NCBI GenBank assembly: GCA_023078685.1
Contig: JALGAS010000007.1
Span: forward strand, 1,922,001-1,986,000
From: Neopestalotiopsis rosae
Lineage: Eukaryota; Ascomycota; Sordariomycetes; Amphisphaeriales; Sporocadaceae
Reading direction: 5' to 3'
Length of the DNA: 64,000 bases
Each line of letters opens with the position of its first letter. Within the stretch, counting starts at the first letter, position 1. The position numbers and the translations under genes were made by a program. Below the pieces are notes generated by a model that saw only the letters and a list, made by a program, of their open reading frames with translations, was not told where the DNA came from and searched no databases. This document shows positions 44,023-55,153 of this stretch, one piece after another.

Positions 44023-46301
44023 TTTGTGATGTGTATAAAAGGGAAAGGAGTGTGATCTGGTTCACAATAATTGACGAGAGAAACGCTGTTCAGATTCATC
44101 AGAGAGTGGAATTCTGTTCAATCTTGTACCATCTTGCAGACGCCTGTATCACTGTTACAGAAACTCTCCTGATCGTGTTATCACAAGCACTATCTTTGCC
44201 TGTTACCAGTGCCCATATCTTTTCCTATCCAGGATCACAGTGATATTCATTATCGTCTTGTACAATCCTTGCCGTCATGGGAGCGAGTCGTACATCAGAA
44301 TTATGGGAGCCACACGTATAGTACTTTTGGCACCTTTCCGATACCTAATCATGAATGGCGTTGGACTGTGGAGTGAGTCCGTTTGCAGTTGTTGGTGATG
44401 ATGCTCGTTTTTGCCTTTGCTATCGTATCCAGTCCCAGAGCGGAGTCTTAGATGGGGGTATAGGGGCAGGCATGGCAAAAGTAGGTAAAGAAGAACTTTC
44501 ATCAGCCCGTCTTGGGAGTTCTCTCTGCTCAGTGGTGCGAGTTCCGCAACGAGGATCGTTATAGTCGCAAGTACACTAGCTTTCATACTGGCTTTCCAGC
44601 GACTATATCCTTAGTCAAGTGGGTTCGGCATTTGTCATGATGCTCCAGTGGGCTGCATGCAAGAGGAGCGTATCTCTCAACCTCGCTTTCCCGTGCTGGG
44701 AAGCGGGTTTCTGATAGGAGAGGCAGCTGGCGTGATTGGTTCCAACTGCTTGGGGCAGCTAGTAGCATCGTAGATTTAGATGCTTTACGATGAGATTCCG
44801 TACCTATGGCAGGCCCACCCAATCTGCTATATCCACAGTCTGAGCATCGATGCCGGCTCTTGGGAATGGGCACCAAAATCGGACCAACCCTGAAGTGCCA
44901 CTTCAGGTCAGTACTAGTCTCGATGAATAACGGCGCCAGTCCCTATCACAGCCATGTGTAAAGGAGATCTCTCTGATAGTGTAGAAAAAGCGTGCTAGCT
45001 ATCTCATTCTCGAAGGTAAAAATGCAGGGTTTTGCATTGGATGTGCTCGATCGAGCGTCTATGTTACCATAGGGGGCTGGTGGGTAAGAGCCAGCGGCCC
45101 AGGTAGGCATAGTAGGGCCACATGGCTGATCCGCTAGAGGGGCAGGGTGCATCATTGGAACAATTCACACTTTCAATTTTGGATCTAAATTCACGAAATC
45201 CCAATCCACTGCCGCTCAAGAAAGTAAGTGAACGACGATGTCTGCTTAGCTATTTGAACTAAAGCCTGGATAGACTGAGAATTAATGCTGATTAAGCTTT
45301 AGTGTTCCTCTTTTTCTCTTTCAGCCGCACGAAGTACGGAACAGGCCGCTGGGAGACTCTTCCCGCATTAGCTGTCTTGTAGCGTCCTCTAGCGGCAGAC
45401 CTGCGTACCTAAGCTGTACAGTATCTGCCAATGTGGACACTGCAGTGAACATCACAACCACTCATTGCAAAGTGTATTCACCATCACAGATCATATCTAG
45501 ATCCAATCTTTCCTGACAAACAATTTCTTCCAAACCAGAAGAATTAGGTATTTGGCATGCTGGATGCTCCACCATGATCGACTGCTCCAGCGAATCAAGA
45601 TGAGATCGGATCATCAACCCACATCATACTTGCAAGGCCCTATCGTCCTCACTCGAGCTTGTACCATACAAAATGTCCCGATCATACTAGCGAGTATCAA
45701 GCTGCAATGCCTCACGACCCCCACCTAGGTGTCCATTCTACTCGGAATTCCTGATAGCCGATGATCCGCTGATCCCAATGACGGGTATCTAGATTCCATT
45801 GGATATAGCCCTACGACGCCAATGTGCCAACTTTTGTCTGGCACCACAGAAGGCAGGCTAACATTAATTACATACACCTCATTGTGGCCCACATGTACTA
45901 GAGCAATCACTTGGAGCACTGCGCTACCGAGATGTTGGTTGATATACGATGTGTCAGCGTGCCTATCGAGTCCAATGTCGAGTTATAGTGCGATAAACGT
46001 GTCGGTGAGTAAGCATTCTAGTGGATAGACATCAATGGACTGCGAATGTATCAATCATCTACTAGTTTCAAGGCTTGATCAGTCATCGCGGTTGTCGATC
46101 ATCATTCTGTCGCTCAAAGCAGTAAGACTGAAATATTGGAAGCGGCACGTACTACTGTGCACAGTCGATGTGATGCGTGTTGGTCTAGAAAGTACTTACT
46201 TCGAACGTCTCAATATAAACCGTATTCACCTGTAGACAAGTGTCCATCACTAGACTTTCATTGCGTTGAACCGGTATACGACCCTCAACTCCACGAGCAA
46301 A
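44023..46301. promoter_or_regulatory. Bidirectional promoter region between PKS and hydrolase
   Basis: 2.3 kb between divergent starts. No coding region is supported. Such spacers in biosynthetic clusters often carry factor sites, but none was identified with confidence. Confidence 0.45.
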
Positions 46302-47230
46302 ATGAAGTTTCTCTGTCTACCAGGCGCCTATGGCAACGTCAAGGTAGGCATCATTACGATAATTCCTCAAAACATCAGTTTTCTCCATTGCTCATCACGA
46401 TAGTAGGCTTTCCAAGTCCAACTCGGTCCTTGTGTGGCCGAAATCGAGGAGGCAGGCCAAAACGAGTTTGTCTGGACCCAGGGCACGTACAACGTCACCC
46501 CGCCAGAGGGATTCGACGATTTCTTTGGCGAGGGTCCTCACTACCGCTTCTTCGACTACGACAGCCATCAGGAATTTGGCGTCTTTGAGAAGATTCGGGA
46601 CTTTCGCGAAGGTGCCAATGCGGAAGAGACCATGAGGCAGTTGATGGCCGACGGAGCTTCGCAGCTGTCGGGGAGTTTCGACAAGGCGCTGCAGGTTTTG
46701 ATTGATATTCTCGACGCGGATCCTACGATTGAGGTAAGTCTAGACTTTTGGCGATGCTTTTCTTTTTCGACTTGCTCATGTTCCAAAAAGGGTATCCTAG
46801 GGTATTCAGAAGGCGCCGTCGCAGCTGCAAGTTTGATCTTGGAGGAATCCCGCAGATTACAAGACACTGGAAGGCCCAGGAGAATAAAGGTACGAGCGAT
46901 CGATGAATCAAGATAGCTTAGTCGTCGACGACTAACTCTCCACAGCGTGCAGTATTCTTCGCGGGTTGGCCGCCCCTGTCCCTCGAGAATGGCAAAGTAC
47001 AAATATTACTAGCCGATCAGAGCGAAGTTTTCATTGATATCCCGACATTGCATGTGATAGGATGCAATGATCCTTACATCTCTGGTGCCATGGCCCTGTA
47101 CAACATGTGCGACGAAGATTCGGCCGAGATCTTTGACCACGGACTGGGCCATACCATTCCTCGGGATCAGAGAACCATTCACGAGCTTGGAGATGTATTT
47201 GGTCAATTTGTAGTAAGAGCCCACGCATGA
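46302..47230 (+). CDS. FSH1/LovG-like serine hydrolase (probable polyketide-releasing thioesterase)
   Basis: Four exons: 46302-46343, 46407-46733, 46791-46889 and 46946-47230, giving 250 residues, the usual length of the family. It opens with MKFLCLPGAYGN, the typical FSH (family of serine hydrolases) start with the oxyanion loop. The nucleophile is Ser129 in GYSEGA. Asp198 (IGCNDPYI) and His225 (GLGHTIP) complete an alpha/beta-hydrolase triad. In fungi, members such as LovG release the acyl chain from highly reducing PKSs that lack a thioesterase. Its divergent position next to such a PKS supports that role here, though the substrate is inferred. The first exon codes only 14 residues. The second acceptor is a TAGTAG tandem, and only the downstream AG avoids an in-frame stop. 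Confidence 0.88.
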
Positions 47231-47490
47231 AAAGAAAAGTCTGTGGATTAGATCACGTCAGTGTCGGGGTAGAACGAGATTGTGATTATTACAGTGGTGG
47301 CTGAGCTCTTATTCACGGAGAACCAGCGAGCCGGTATTCGCTGACCTGACGACAATAAGTGCCTACAAGTTATATGACCATTTGTAAACAGCTATCATGG
47401 TTTGACTTTCAAGCTTTGTAAATTCGACATGTACTGTCATCATCATCTCCCTCTTTTCTTCTCTTCCCACTATCTGGATATCCGTATTCG

Positions 47491-48039
47491 CTACTTCAAC
47501 ACGACATCTGGTTGCACATCGTCTTCACGATCCCACGGAAAGCCATTCTTCCACATCAACTTATCTCTCGATTTAAGGGCCTCCATGACTACTACACAAG
47601 AGTAGGCCGAGGCGTTCAAGCTCACAAGACGGTAGAGGCCACGACTAATGTGCTTGGTCACCTGCAGGACGGCATGGTGAATATCCTTGTTGGTGCCGGT
47701 GCGAAGGGTGTTGAAATCGGATGCGCCACTAATGTTGATGTAAATGACATCGACTTTGCTGACGTCAATGTAACCACCGGATGGTGCTTCGACAGGGCCG
47801 TCCCACGTGGATGTATTTGTGTTGCGATCGACAGTGTAATACACTGCTGGTTTCTCTTCAGGCATGATGGGCAATTGAAATGGGTTTGGTATAATTGGAA
47901 CACAATCTAGTTTTTGAGTTGTATGTGTTCTCTGGGTGTTTTTCTTTTGGCTGTGAGCATTGGTTGGTCTTATGTCGGTTGACGGTTGCTCGCAAGAAGC
48001 TGCTCGGCCCGCTTGAGGACCATTTTGGCCACCGGACAT
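47491..48039 (-). CDS. Small protein with partial WW-like motif
   Basis: An open frame of 182 residues from 48039. An internal ATG at 47865 would give 124 residues starting MPEEKPAVYYT. That point begins the recognisable part: VYYTVDRNTNTSTWDGP has the second and third strands of a WW domain (YY, N-T, then W and P), but the first strand with its Trp is missing. The C-terminal 80 residues show no known domain. The gene is convergent with the hydrolase. It may be a small adaptor, a decayed gene, or mis-modelled at the 5' end. No splice sites that restore a full WW domain were found. Confidence 0.4.
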   Translation of the reverse strand: MSGGQNGPQAGRAASCEQPSTDIRPTNAHSQKKNTQRTHTTQKLDCVPIIPNPFQLPIMPEEKPAVYYTVDRNTNTSTWDGPVEAPSGGYIDVSKVDVIYINISGASDFNTLRTGTNKDIHHAVLQVTKHISRGLYRLVSLNASAYSCVVVMEALKSRDKLMWKNGFPWDREDDVQPDVVLK

Positions 48040-48435
48040 GCCGAAATCCTACGCCAGCTCATTGTGGCTGAATAGGTGCATTACCATCTTCCTCTTTGGT
48101 GAGTAGTATAATTCCTCACATGCAGGCTCACATGTGGATACAATGAGGCAACAATGCCTTTGGCTCATGAAATAACGCTACGGAGAGGTGCAGCATGATT
48201 GAGGCAGGGGGCCTTTTCCTTTTGTTGGTGAATGGACATGTTGATGCATGTGTATCCACAATAGGCAGAAAACGAACCAGTGGTCACCGTCACCGATGAC
48301 GAAATCAAGCATTGCATGGTACTTGGACACAGGGAGTCTTTTCTGCCAGACATCGGTTTGTTGTAATTCGTTTCTTGTTTCAAGGTGCATCATGGATTCT
48401 CTGTCTGCAATGGCATTTTTGACCCTCAAATGCCG
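48040..48435. other. Intergenic, no supported gene
   Basis: About 400 bp between two leftward genes; nothing recognisable. Confidence 0.5.
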
Positions 48436-50664
48436 TTACAGTTCATCGGCAATGGTCGGCATATCTGACTCATCCTCCTCTTGCCGAAAGACCCTCTTTC
48501 CAGCCACCCAGGTCTCCCGTACGCGGTACGAGCGCAGGTCCTCTACATTAGTCTCCTCCAGTGGCTTGTCGAGGACAACCCAATCCGCAAACGCGCCTTC
48601 TTGGATAACGCCCGCCTTGCCCTTAAGGAATGCGCCATATGCCGGCGCTTCGGTGAACCCTCGCAGCGCCTGGTCCAGAGTCAGAGTCTCGTCGGCGTAC
48701 CATCCATCCGGCTGATCATCGGTTCCGCGGCCAGTGTGCGGACTGCGACGCGTCATGGCAGCGTAAATGCCCTGGAACGGGTCCGGAGGCTCGACGGGAA
48801 AATCGCTACCAAGAATGGGAGGGATATCGAGGAACGAGCGCATCCGGTAGGCCTCGCTGTTGGTCCGTTGCTTGCCCAGGCGCTTCTCGGCGTACGCCAT
48901 GTCCGATGTGGCATGCGTGGGTTGAATCGAAGGGATGATGCCGATGGCATGGATCCGTGCCTGGTCGTCCGGGTGGATGATTTGGGAGTGCTCGATGCGG
49001 AAGCGCTTTTGAGCTTGGCATGCAGCGAGGCTTTCGCCTGGGCAAATGCTCTCGAGGGCACCAGTCATGGCATCTACTGCGTATCTATTTGCCAAATCTC
49101 CTATGGCGTGAATATTTACTTGAAAGCCTGCTTCAGCCCAGAGCTTCGTGATGCGAGCCAGCGAGGTTCCGTTGATGAGCAAGGAGCCTGAAGTGTCGGG
49201 ACGATCCGAGTAAGGCTCAATCATTGCGCTACCCCAGCTCCCAAGTGCACCGTCTGTATTTGTCAGTTCATTAGAGCTCTTTCTATCACTATCTCGCAAT
49301 TTCAGATTGAAATTCAGGCGGACAAGAACGACATGACAGGGAGAATGGAAAAAAGGGGATTGGTGAATAAAAAAAACGAAAAAGGAAAATGCGACATGGG
49401 CGGGAATCGAACACAGGCACCAAAAAGTTGGCTGGGGGAGGACGAACCCAGCCAGAGAGAGAGTTAAGAATGCTTGATTTCTAGGAGCGGAGCGTAACCA
49501 CTACACCACTGTGACCTGTGGCTTCATGGGAGGTGAAAGTGCTTGCTTAATTTAGACTTATAAAGGGATGAATTCAAGTGAAATGGAAAGTTGGACACGG
49601 TGGTGGAAAGGCTTTGCAAATTATGGTTTGGAATTGCTGGGAAGCTGGGGAGACTAGCCACTCACCAGCGAAAAGCTTGACGCTTTGTATGCTGAGAAAT
49701 CCGTCTTCTCTTGTATGCTTCTGTGCGTGCTCCGGGCAGAAGGTGTTACGCTCATCACATTCGAGCATGGCGTAGACGCGCAGAGTCCAATCTTTGGTAC
49801 CGGCAAGCTCTCTGAACAGGGCGGCGTTACCAGGTGACACTCCGGCATCAGCCATTCCGACGAGTCCGACCTCGTTGAGCTTGGACATGGCACTGTGGAG
49901 GAACTTTTGCTTCTTCTTGTTGTCAGGCTTTGGCCACAGTGCCATGACCATGTCCATTGCATTGTCGCAGAAGACGCCGAGTCCGGGATTGCGTATGATC
50001 TCTCCACCTGGCACGTCAGGAAGATCATCGGGTAATAGGTCCAGCACGGGCTGCGACACCCATATACAATGCACATCAACGCGATCAAGCATGATGTAGA
50101 GGTCCTTCAGCCGTTCATCGGCGCTGAGATCGTCCTATTCAATGTTAGCTGAGCATGTAAAAACCAAAGGGTACGGTATCGTACAGCCGTTGGCATGCGT
50201 CCAAACGCTGCTTGATCCCAGCCAGTTCCTCTGAGCCAATTATCTGCATTCCCCGCATCTGGGTGCTCATCGAGGTAGTCTTCGACTCGAACAATAATGT
50301 CTTCGAATGAAGCTGACCCGAACAAGTCGACCGAGTTCAGAAATTCTCCATATTGGAGAAGGTGGCCGTGTCCATCCCATAGGCCGGGAATGACATGGCC
50401 CTGGTGTGATTTGCTCGCCCCATTGGCAGCACTGGGATCATGATAAACTCTCGTGAAGACACCCGACGGAGACACTTTGAAGCAGTTCGCAAGAGGGTCT
50501 GACAGCGAGTGAGTTCGGATGGATTCATAGCAATGGGTCTCGCTGAAGAGGTAATCTGCCACCCCCTCCCGAAGCTTCGCAACGCCAGCAAGTCCGAAGG
50601 TGGCAGCAGTCGCAACGCTCCAGAGGGAGCCGTCTTCTCCCAGCTGCGAGCGTAGCCACTCCAT
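48436..50664 (-). CDS. YtcJ-like amidohydrolase
   Basis: Three exons: 50664-50185, 50134-49666 and 49253-48436, giving 588 residues. The family is the amidohydrolase-3 (YtcJ-like) branch of metal hydrolases. The PGLWDGHGHL segment holds the HxH metal pair (H99, H101). Further family marks are SVKLFADGALGSWGSAM across the second junction, INIHAIGD-like VNIHAIGDLAN, RIEHSQIIHPDD, and PPILGSDFPVEPPDPF with the late Asp. Substrates in this branch are poorly known. The first intron is a normal 50 bp; the second is 412 bp and carries a tRNA-like element (separate entry). The frame resumes exactly in the middle of the FADGA motif, so the long intron is real. The N-terminus has a hydrophobic stretch but no clear signal peptide. 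Confidence 0.9.
49381..49530 (-). other. tRNA-like element inside an intron (degenerate tRNA or SINE relic)
   Basis: On the minus strand, TGGTGTAGTGG (49498-49508) fits the pol III A box. GTTCGATTCC (49403-49412) fits the B box. A T-rich run (TTTTCCTTTTT, about 49381-49391) follows like a pol III terminator. A D-arm can be drawn with GTGT/ACGC. A CTAGAAATCAAGC segment resembles the anticodon loop side of a Ser-AGA tRNA. The acceptor stem does not pair and the T stem is poor, so a canonical tRNA is not supported. Confidence 0.5.
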
Positions 50665-51853
50665 CCTACTGCTTCAACGGCCAATTGAAGAAGGTCTGAT
50701 GGTCTAGCAGAAGCGGTGTGAATGGTGGTAATTCTGTCTTTACTTGAGCTTCAGGTGATGACTAGGCATTGCTGATATGGCTGCCAATGCGTCCGGGACC
50801 TTCGTTCAGACTGTTCACGAAGCAACACTCTCCGATTGAACAGACTGCAAAAATTGAGAATCCAAAGTGAAGCGTGATGGTGCAAAGTAGACATAAAACT
50901 TACCTCTCTGACATTATTCTGGGGAAATTGGTGGATGGCCCACTTATCGTGGACGCCGGCCCCGGACCTCCAGAAATGTACAAGGATTCCGATAAGGGTC
51001 CAGTGAGACATTCAGTGCGGCTCACTGCCGATTGGTTCTGGTTATTTTGTATGGTATTTGCTGCACATTGACCGGCTTGTCGAATCTGACGATATATATT
51101 CGTGACATTGATTTTTATTGGTATTAAATGACAGTTTGTAGTGATTCCCCGTCATTCTTTCCCCATGGCTGCTCGCGCTGTAATTTTGGCAGAATTCAAG
51201 CCATCGCACTAATGAGGGCGGAACACCACGTCGGTCTCAACAGAATAATAACCGTGGAAGGTTTAAGGTTTCAGCTGTGCCTGGCAGATCTGACGCTTGA
51301 ATCGACTGACTTTAACCTTCAGCTGCAGATGCATGAGGAACAAGATGCCATTGCTCCGAATGAGGGCCGACTCGCAGGTATCATTGTAGCATGAGTCAGA
51401 CGCCTATCGACTATTCGAGGAGATACTAGGAACCAACGAGGTGAATCCAATTCCATAATGGGACGGAGAAGTAAATCTCCTACTTTTTTTTCTTGTTCTT
51501 TGGAATGATGTAAGTATCTGAAATGCAAGGGGTAATGTAGGTATACCACACCGATATTTCGTGTTGCGGGGTAAGGCCACCGTAGTTCGTGACTAGTGGT
51601 GGATTATAGGCGGTGCTTCAATGAGTGGCCGCTGTTTTTTAGGACAGACTACAAAAGTCTACCGGATAGGACGAGCGAACGAAGGACGGCGACAATCATG
51701 TGCAACTAACTTGGTGCTCATATAGTTTTTGCACACCTTTAGAATCATCCTTAGTATGCGACAAGATTCTACTAGGAGCACCAAGAACTGAGCTGCCAAT
51801 GACTGTCAATCGATCATATATTCACTATTACATCAGCAAACTCAACTAGGACA
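50665..51853. other. Divergent intergenic region
   Basis: About 1.2 kb with the promoters of the amidohydrolase (-) and the phosphatase (+). Short open frames have no support. Confidence 0.55.
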
Positions 51854-52741
51854 ATGGATCAAGAAGCCAGCCTCCGCAAACTCGCAAGGACCGAAGTTGT
51901 ACGCGAGATCCCGCCCACGGAATACCTCCCAGTGTTGACAAATTCTCCATTTGTCTGGATTGAAGGTACATTCAACAGCCGCGACCTTGGCGACATCCCG
52001 GGAAGCCCGCTCCGGAGCAATTTTATCTATCGGTCTGGCGGATTGGCTCGGCTCACGGAGCAAGGCAAGGAAGCCGTGGCGGCTCTAGGCGTCAAGCGCA
52101 TTTTCGACTTGCGGTCTCCAGAGGAACGGAATCATGCGCCAGATCCAGATATTGAAGGCGTCGAGAACACGTGGATCGAGAGCCTTCGGCCGGATAGCAC
52201 ACCGGACTTGACCAAGTTTATTCCTGGCAAGGGAGAAGCAGGCTACGAAGACATGTACTTGGAGGTCATTGAGGTATATCAGCCTGCCTGGAGGGCGATA
52301 TTGGAGCACGTCAGGGATCGACCTAACGAGGCATTCTTGGTGCATTGCACTGGTAAGTTGGACTAGGCCAAGACTTGTATTACCTATGTCCTGATGGTGT
52401 TTGTCTCAGCCGGACGTGATCGAACTGGCGTCATCTCGGGTCTGCTGTTGACCCTTGCAGGCGCGGCGCCTGACGTGGTATCGCTCGACTACATGTTGTC
52501 GCGCATTGGAACCGAGCCAGTTCGCGAGACGCTGCTTCAATTCGCTCTGGCTGGTTGTCAGGCTGAGAGCATTGACCAGCCAGGATTTAAGAACCTCTGC
52601 GAACTGCGAGAGGAAAGCTGGAGTGCATTCGTCAAGGGCGTTGAGAGGGACTTTGGCGGGTTTGAGAAGTTCGTCACTGGCCCCTTGGGTTTTACCGTGG
52701 GCGATCTCACCAAGATCAAGGCCAACTTGGTCAAGATGTAG
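51854..52741 (+). CDS. Tyrosine/dual-specificity phosphatase-like protein
   Basis: Two exons, 51854-52352 and 52410-52741, give 276 residues. It belongs to the fungal/bacterial tyrosine-phosphatase family with an FNSRDLGDI-type start: WIEGTFNSRDLG at about 36-47, YRSGGLARL, and FDLRSPEER. The active-site loop HCTAGRDRTG spans the intron (C165, R171), a complete CX5R motif. The final third has a helical cap. Members dephosphorylate proteins, phosphoinositides or small phosphoesters; the substrate is not evident. It is cytosolic as there is no signal peptide. It has no functional link to neighbours that I can see. Confidence 0.9.
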
Positions 52742-53568
52742 ACGAAAAAGGGTTGCATTTGCCATATCTCGGTAATGCGAATGTCGCAGAAGTGCTAGAT
52801 TCGATGAGAATAGGAGAACGTCAACCCTTGTCCCGCTAAGCTACAGGGCTACCACGTAATACTGTGGTAGGGCCCTGACCCCCAAGCACTTCATAGGCTA
52901 GGGTCGATTAATGCACGCAATGTTATTAATTCACCAATCATATCCCCTAGGACATCTTTAGCACACCGGTGAAGATCTCTCCCAGAATGAGTAATCAGTG
53001 GACAGCCTATGAAAGTCCCAGCTCTCATCATTGGCCAGGTCAACCCCCCTGTAAATTTGAAAGCTAAATGGTGAACTTGGTGAGGGAATCTGCCAGATCA
53101 AGCGGCTGAATGGAGACGGAAAGACCGAACTTTTGTGTGCTCTCAGCTTGTTGATTTGTTCCCTTGTAAGGTAATTATTCAGCTGCATCATCGAGCCGTC
53201 TCAGCCTGGTTTTCTATATTACCCTTGCAAAAGGTCCTTTATTATTACATTTATTTTATCGTTCTGTCTCAGGTCTGCCGCATTCTTTAGTGCCTCTTTT
53301 CTCGTGCCATAGATTTTCCCGATTTGAACGTGATCCTCGATTAGTATGTGAAGACTGATGGTGATAGAGGCTTGGATACTTTGAGTGCCTTTTCGTGAAC
53401 TGTGCACAATTTGCAGACTTCACCATCTGGCTTTTCTTTAAAGTTCTCTGTTATCCGTTTGGAGTATGTTTCAAAACATCGTCAAGTCTATACGTCACGC
53501 GCGACTATCAAGGAGCAACCAAAGCTTTCGGCACCCAGGTTTTCATCAGCAAGGCTTTCATCATCATC
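52742..53568. other. Intergenic, no supported gene
   Basis: About 830 bp; promoter of the lectin-like gene at the right end. Nothing else is supported. Confidence 0.5.
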
Positions 53569-55153
53569 ATGGCATCTTATCAGAATGCGCAGTATTTTTC
53601 CGGCCTTGAAGTTTACCATGAGACTGGGCCCGAAATCGACACACGCAATGAGACCAATTCTGGACTCCATGTTACACAACTTGAAAATAATTGGCACCAG
53701 CACGATCCAAAATTTGAGAAGGTTCACTATAATACATTGGATCTTCCGTCGACACCAGGTATGGCGGACATACTGCGAAATGAAGCAACCATCCGTACAC
53801 AAGTTCTGAGTTCTAATAACTGTGTTAGTAAAAAACCGACTCAATCGCAAAAGGTTACTAATCATAGGCGCTCTTTTATTGTGCGCTATAATTGGTGGCA
53901 TCGTTGGTGGTGTATTGGCGAGTAAAGAGAAATCAGCTTCTACGCCCTCGACCCCATCATCGTCATCATCTTCATCTTCGCCTTCCTCTTCATCGCCATC
54001 CTCCACTCCATCAGCAAGCCAAGCACCAGATCTTCAATACATTAGATCAACTTCTCAACTTGCTGTCGCCGGATGGCAAGACGAGAGCACTGGAGATTAT
54101 CGAATTCGACTGTTTTATCAAGGGCCTGATAATTATCTCCGGTGCTCGATATATGCGAGCAATGAAACCTGGCAGGATCCACTAACATTAGATTCTTTGG
54201 ACAAGGTGGCAATGGATAAAACGCCGCTGGCTGCCGCCGTATCATTGGAATCACCGGTATGTTTCGATGCATGAGGTGGTCATGTCTCAGTGTAAATTCT
54301 CAAGTCCCGTGTTAACGTAGGATCTAGGTCGAGTATAAATTGACATATATTGACGAGTCGTCAATTCTGAGAGCCCAAGGATATGACGATTACGTAGGAG
54401 CTCCAGCACAAGGCAAAGAAACCTTTGTCAATGACAAAAACTGGCCCGTGAGCTCGTCAACGCGCATTGCATCATACTGGCCGTTTATCGTGGTGCAAAA
54501 TCTCAACAATCGACTTCAATGGATTGCCCGCGGACAGGACTATCAACCTACGTGGTCAAATGACACCATGTATGTCCAAGGTACGACCAGCTCCAGCATG
54601 GCTGCGATCCCTGTGTCGGCATCATATTTCGGTGAGGCAGGAGTAATCTATCGAAGGTCTGATGGAATTCTTGTGGGAGCGTTGGGATACAATGTCACCG
54701 ACGAGTTTTGGAACCCTCCAGGTAAGTCTAGGATTTCCCACTTGAATGCGTCGAATCACAGATCAAGGCTGACTCGGCGCAGACGAGCTCAACATTGCAA
54801 TTCCGGCAGCCTCTCCAATAGCTGCGTTCGCTGTAGCACGACAAAACAGTGCTAATAACGAAACGAACACTTATATATTGTACACGAATGACAGTGGCAC
54901 CATTCAGATGATATGGCAGGATGATAGCACAGGTTGGAAGGGCCCAGAAACCTACGACGCCTTTGATGGTGCTGACAGTGGCACCGACATCACTTGTCTG
55001 ACTCCTGGCGTGTGGGGTCGCACTGGCGCTGCAGTAGAAATACTGAGCACTTATGATTTGAGCCGGTGTTACTTTCAGGTGGGCAGTCATGTGCGGGAAG
55101 CACATTATAACGGCTCAGACTGGATCAACGTAGGACTTCTACCTATAAATTAG
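53569..55153 (+). CDS. Membrane-anchored fucose-lectin-like beta-propeller protein
   Basis: Four exons: 53569-53758, 53829-54256, 54328-54721 and 54783-55153, giving 460 residues. A 65-residue polar cytosolic tail is followed by one transmembrane helix with glycine-zipper character (LLIIGALLLCAIIGGIVGG, about 73-91). Next is a Ser/Pro linker (about 98-125), then an extracellular domain. The domain repeats VAGWQDES, RLFYQGPDNYLRCSIY, GVIYRRSDG and IQMIWQDDSTGWKGPE, blade motifs of the six-bladed fucose-specific lectin (AAL-like) propeller. It is probably a type II surface protein binding fucosylated glycans; binding is inferred. Donor 53759 is preferred over 53795, which would leave a 34 bp intron. 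The next gene has a similar tail and anchor. Confidence 0.82.

Noticed and set aside
49381..49530. Canonical tRNA-Ser gene
   Set aside because: A and B boxes are good, but the acceptor stem does not pair and the T stem is weak; kept only as a tRNA-like element.
53795..53828. 34 bp intron in the lectin-like gene
   Set aside because: Too short; donor 53759 keeps the same frame with a normal 70 bp intron.
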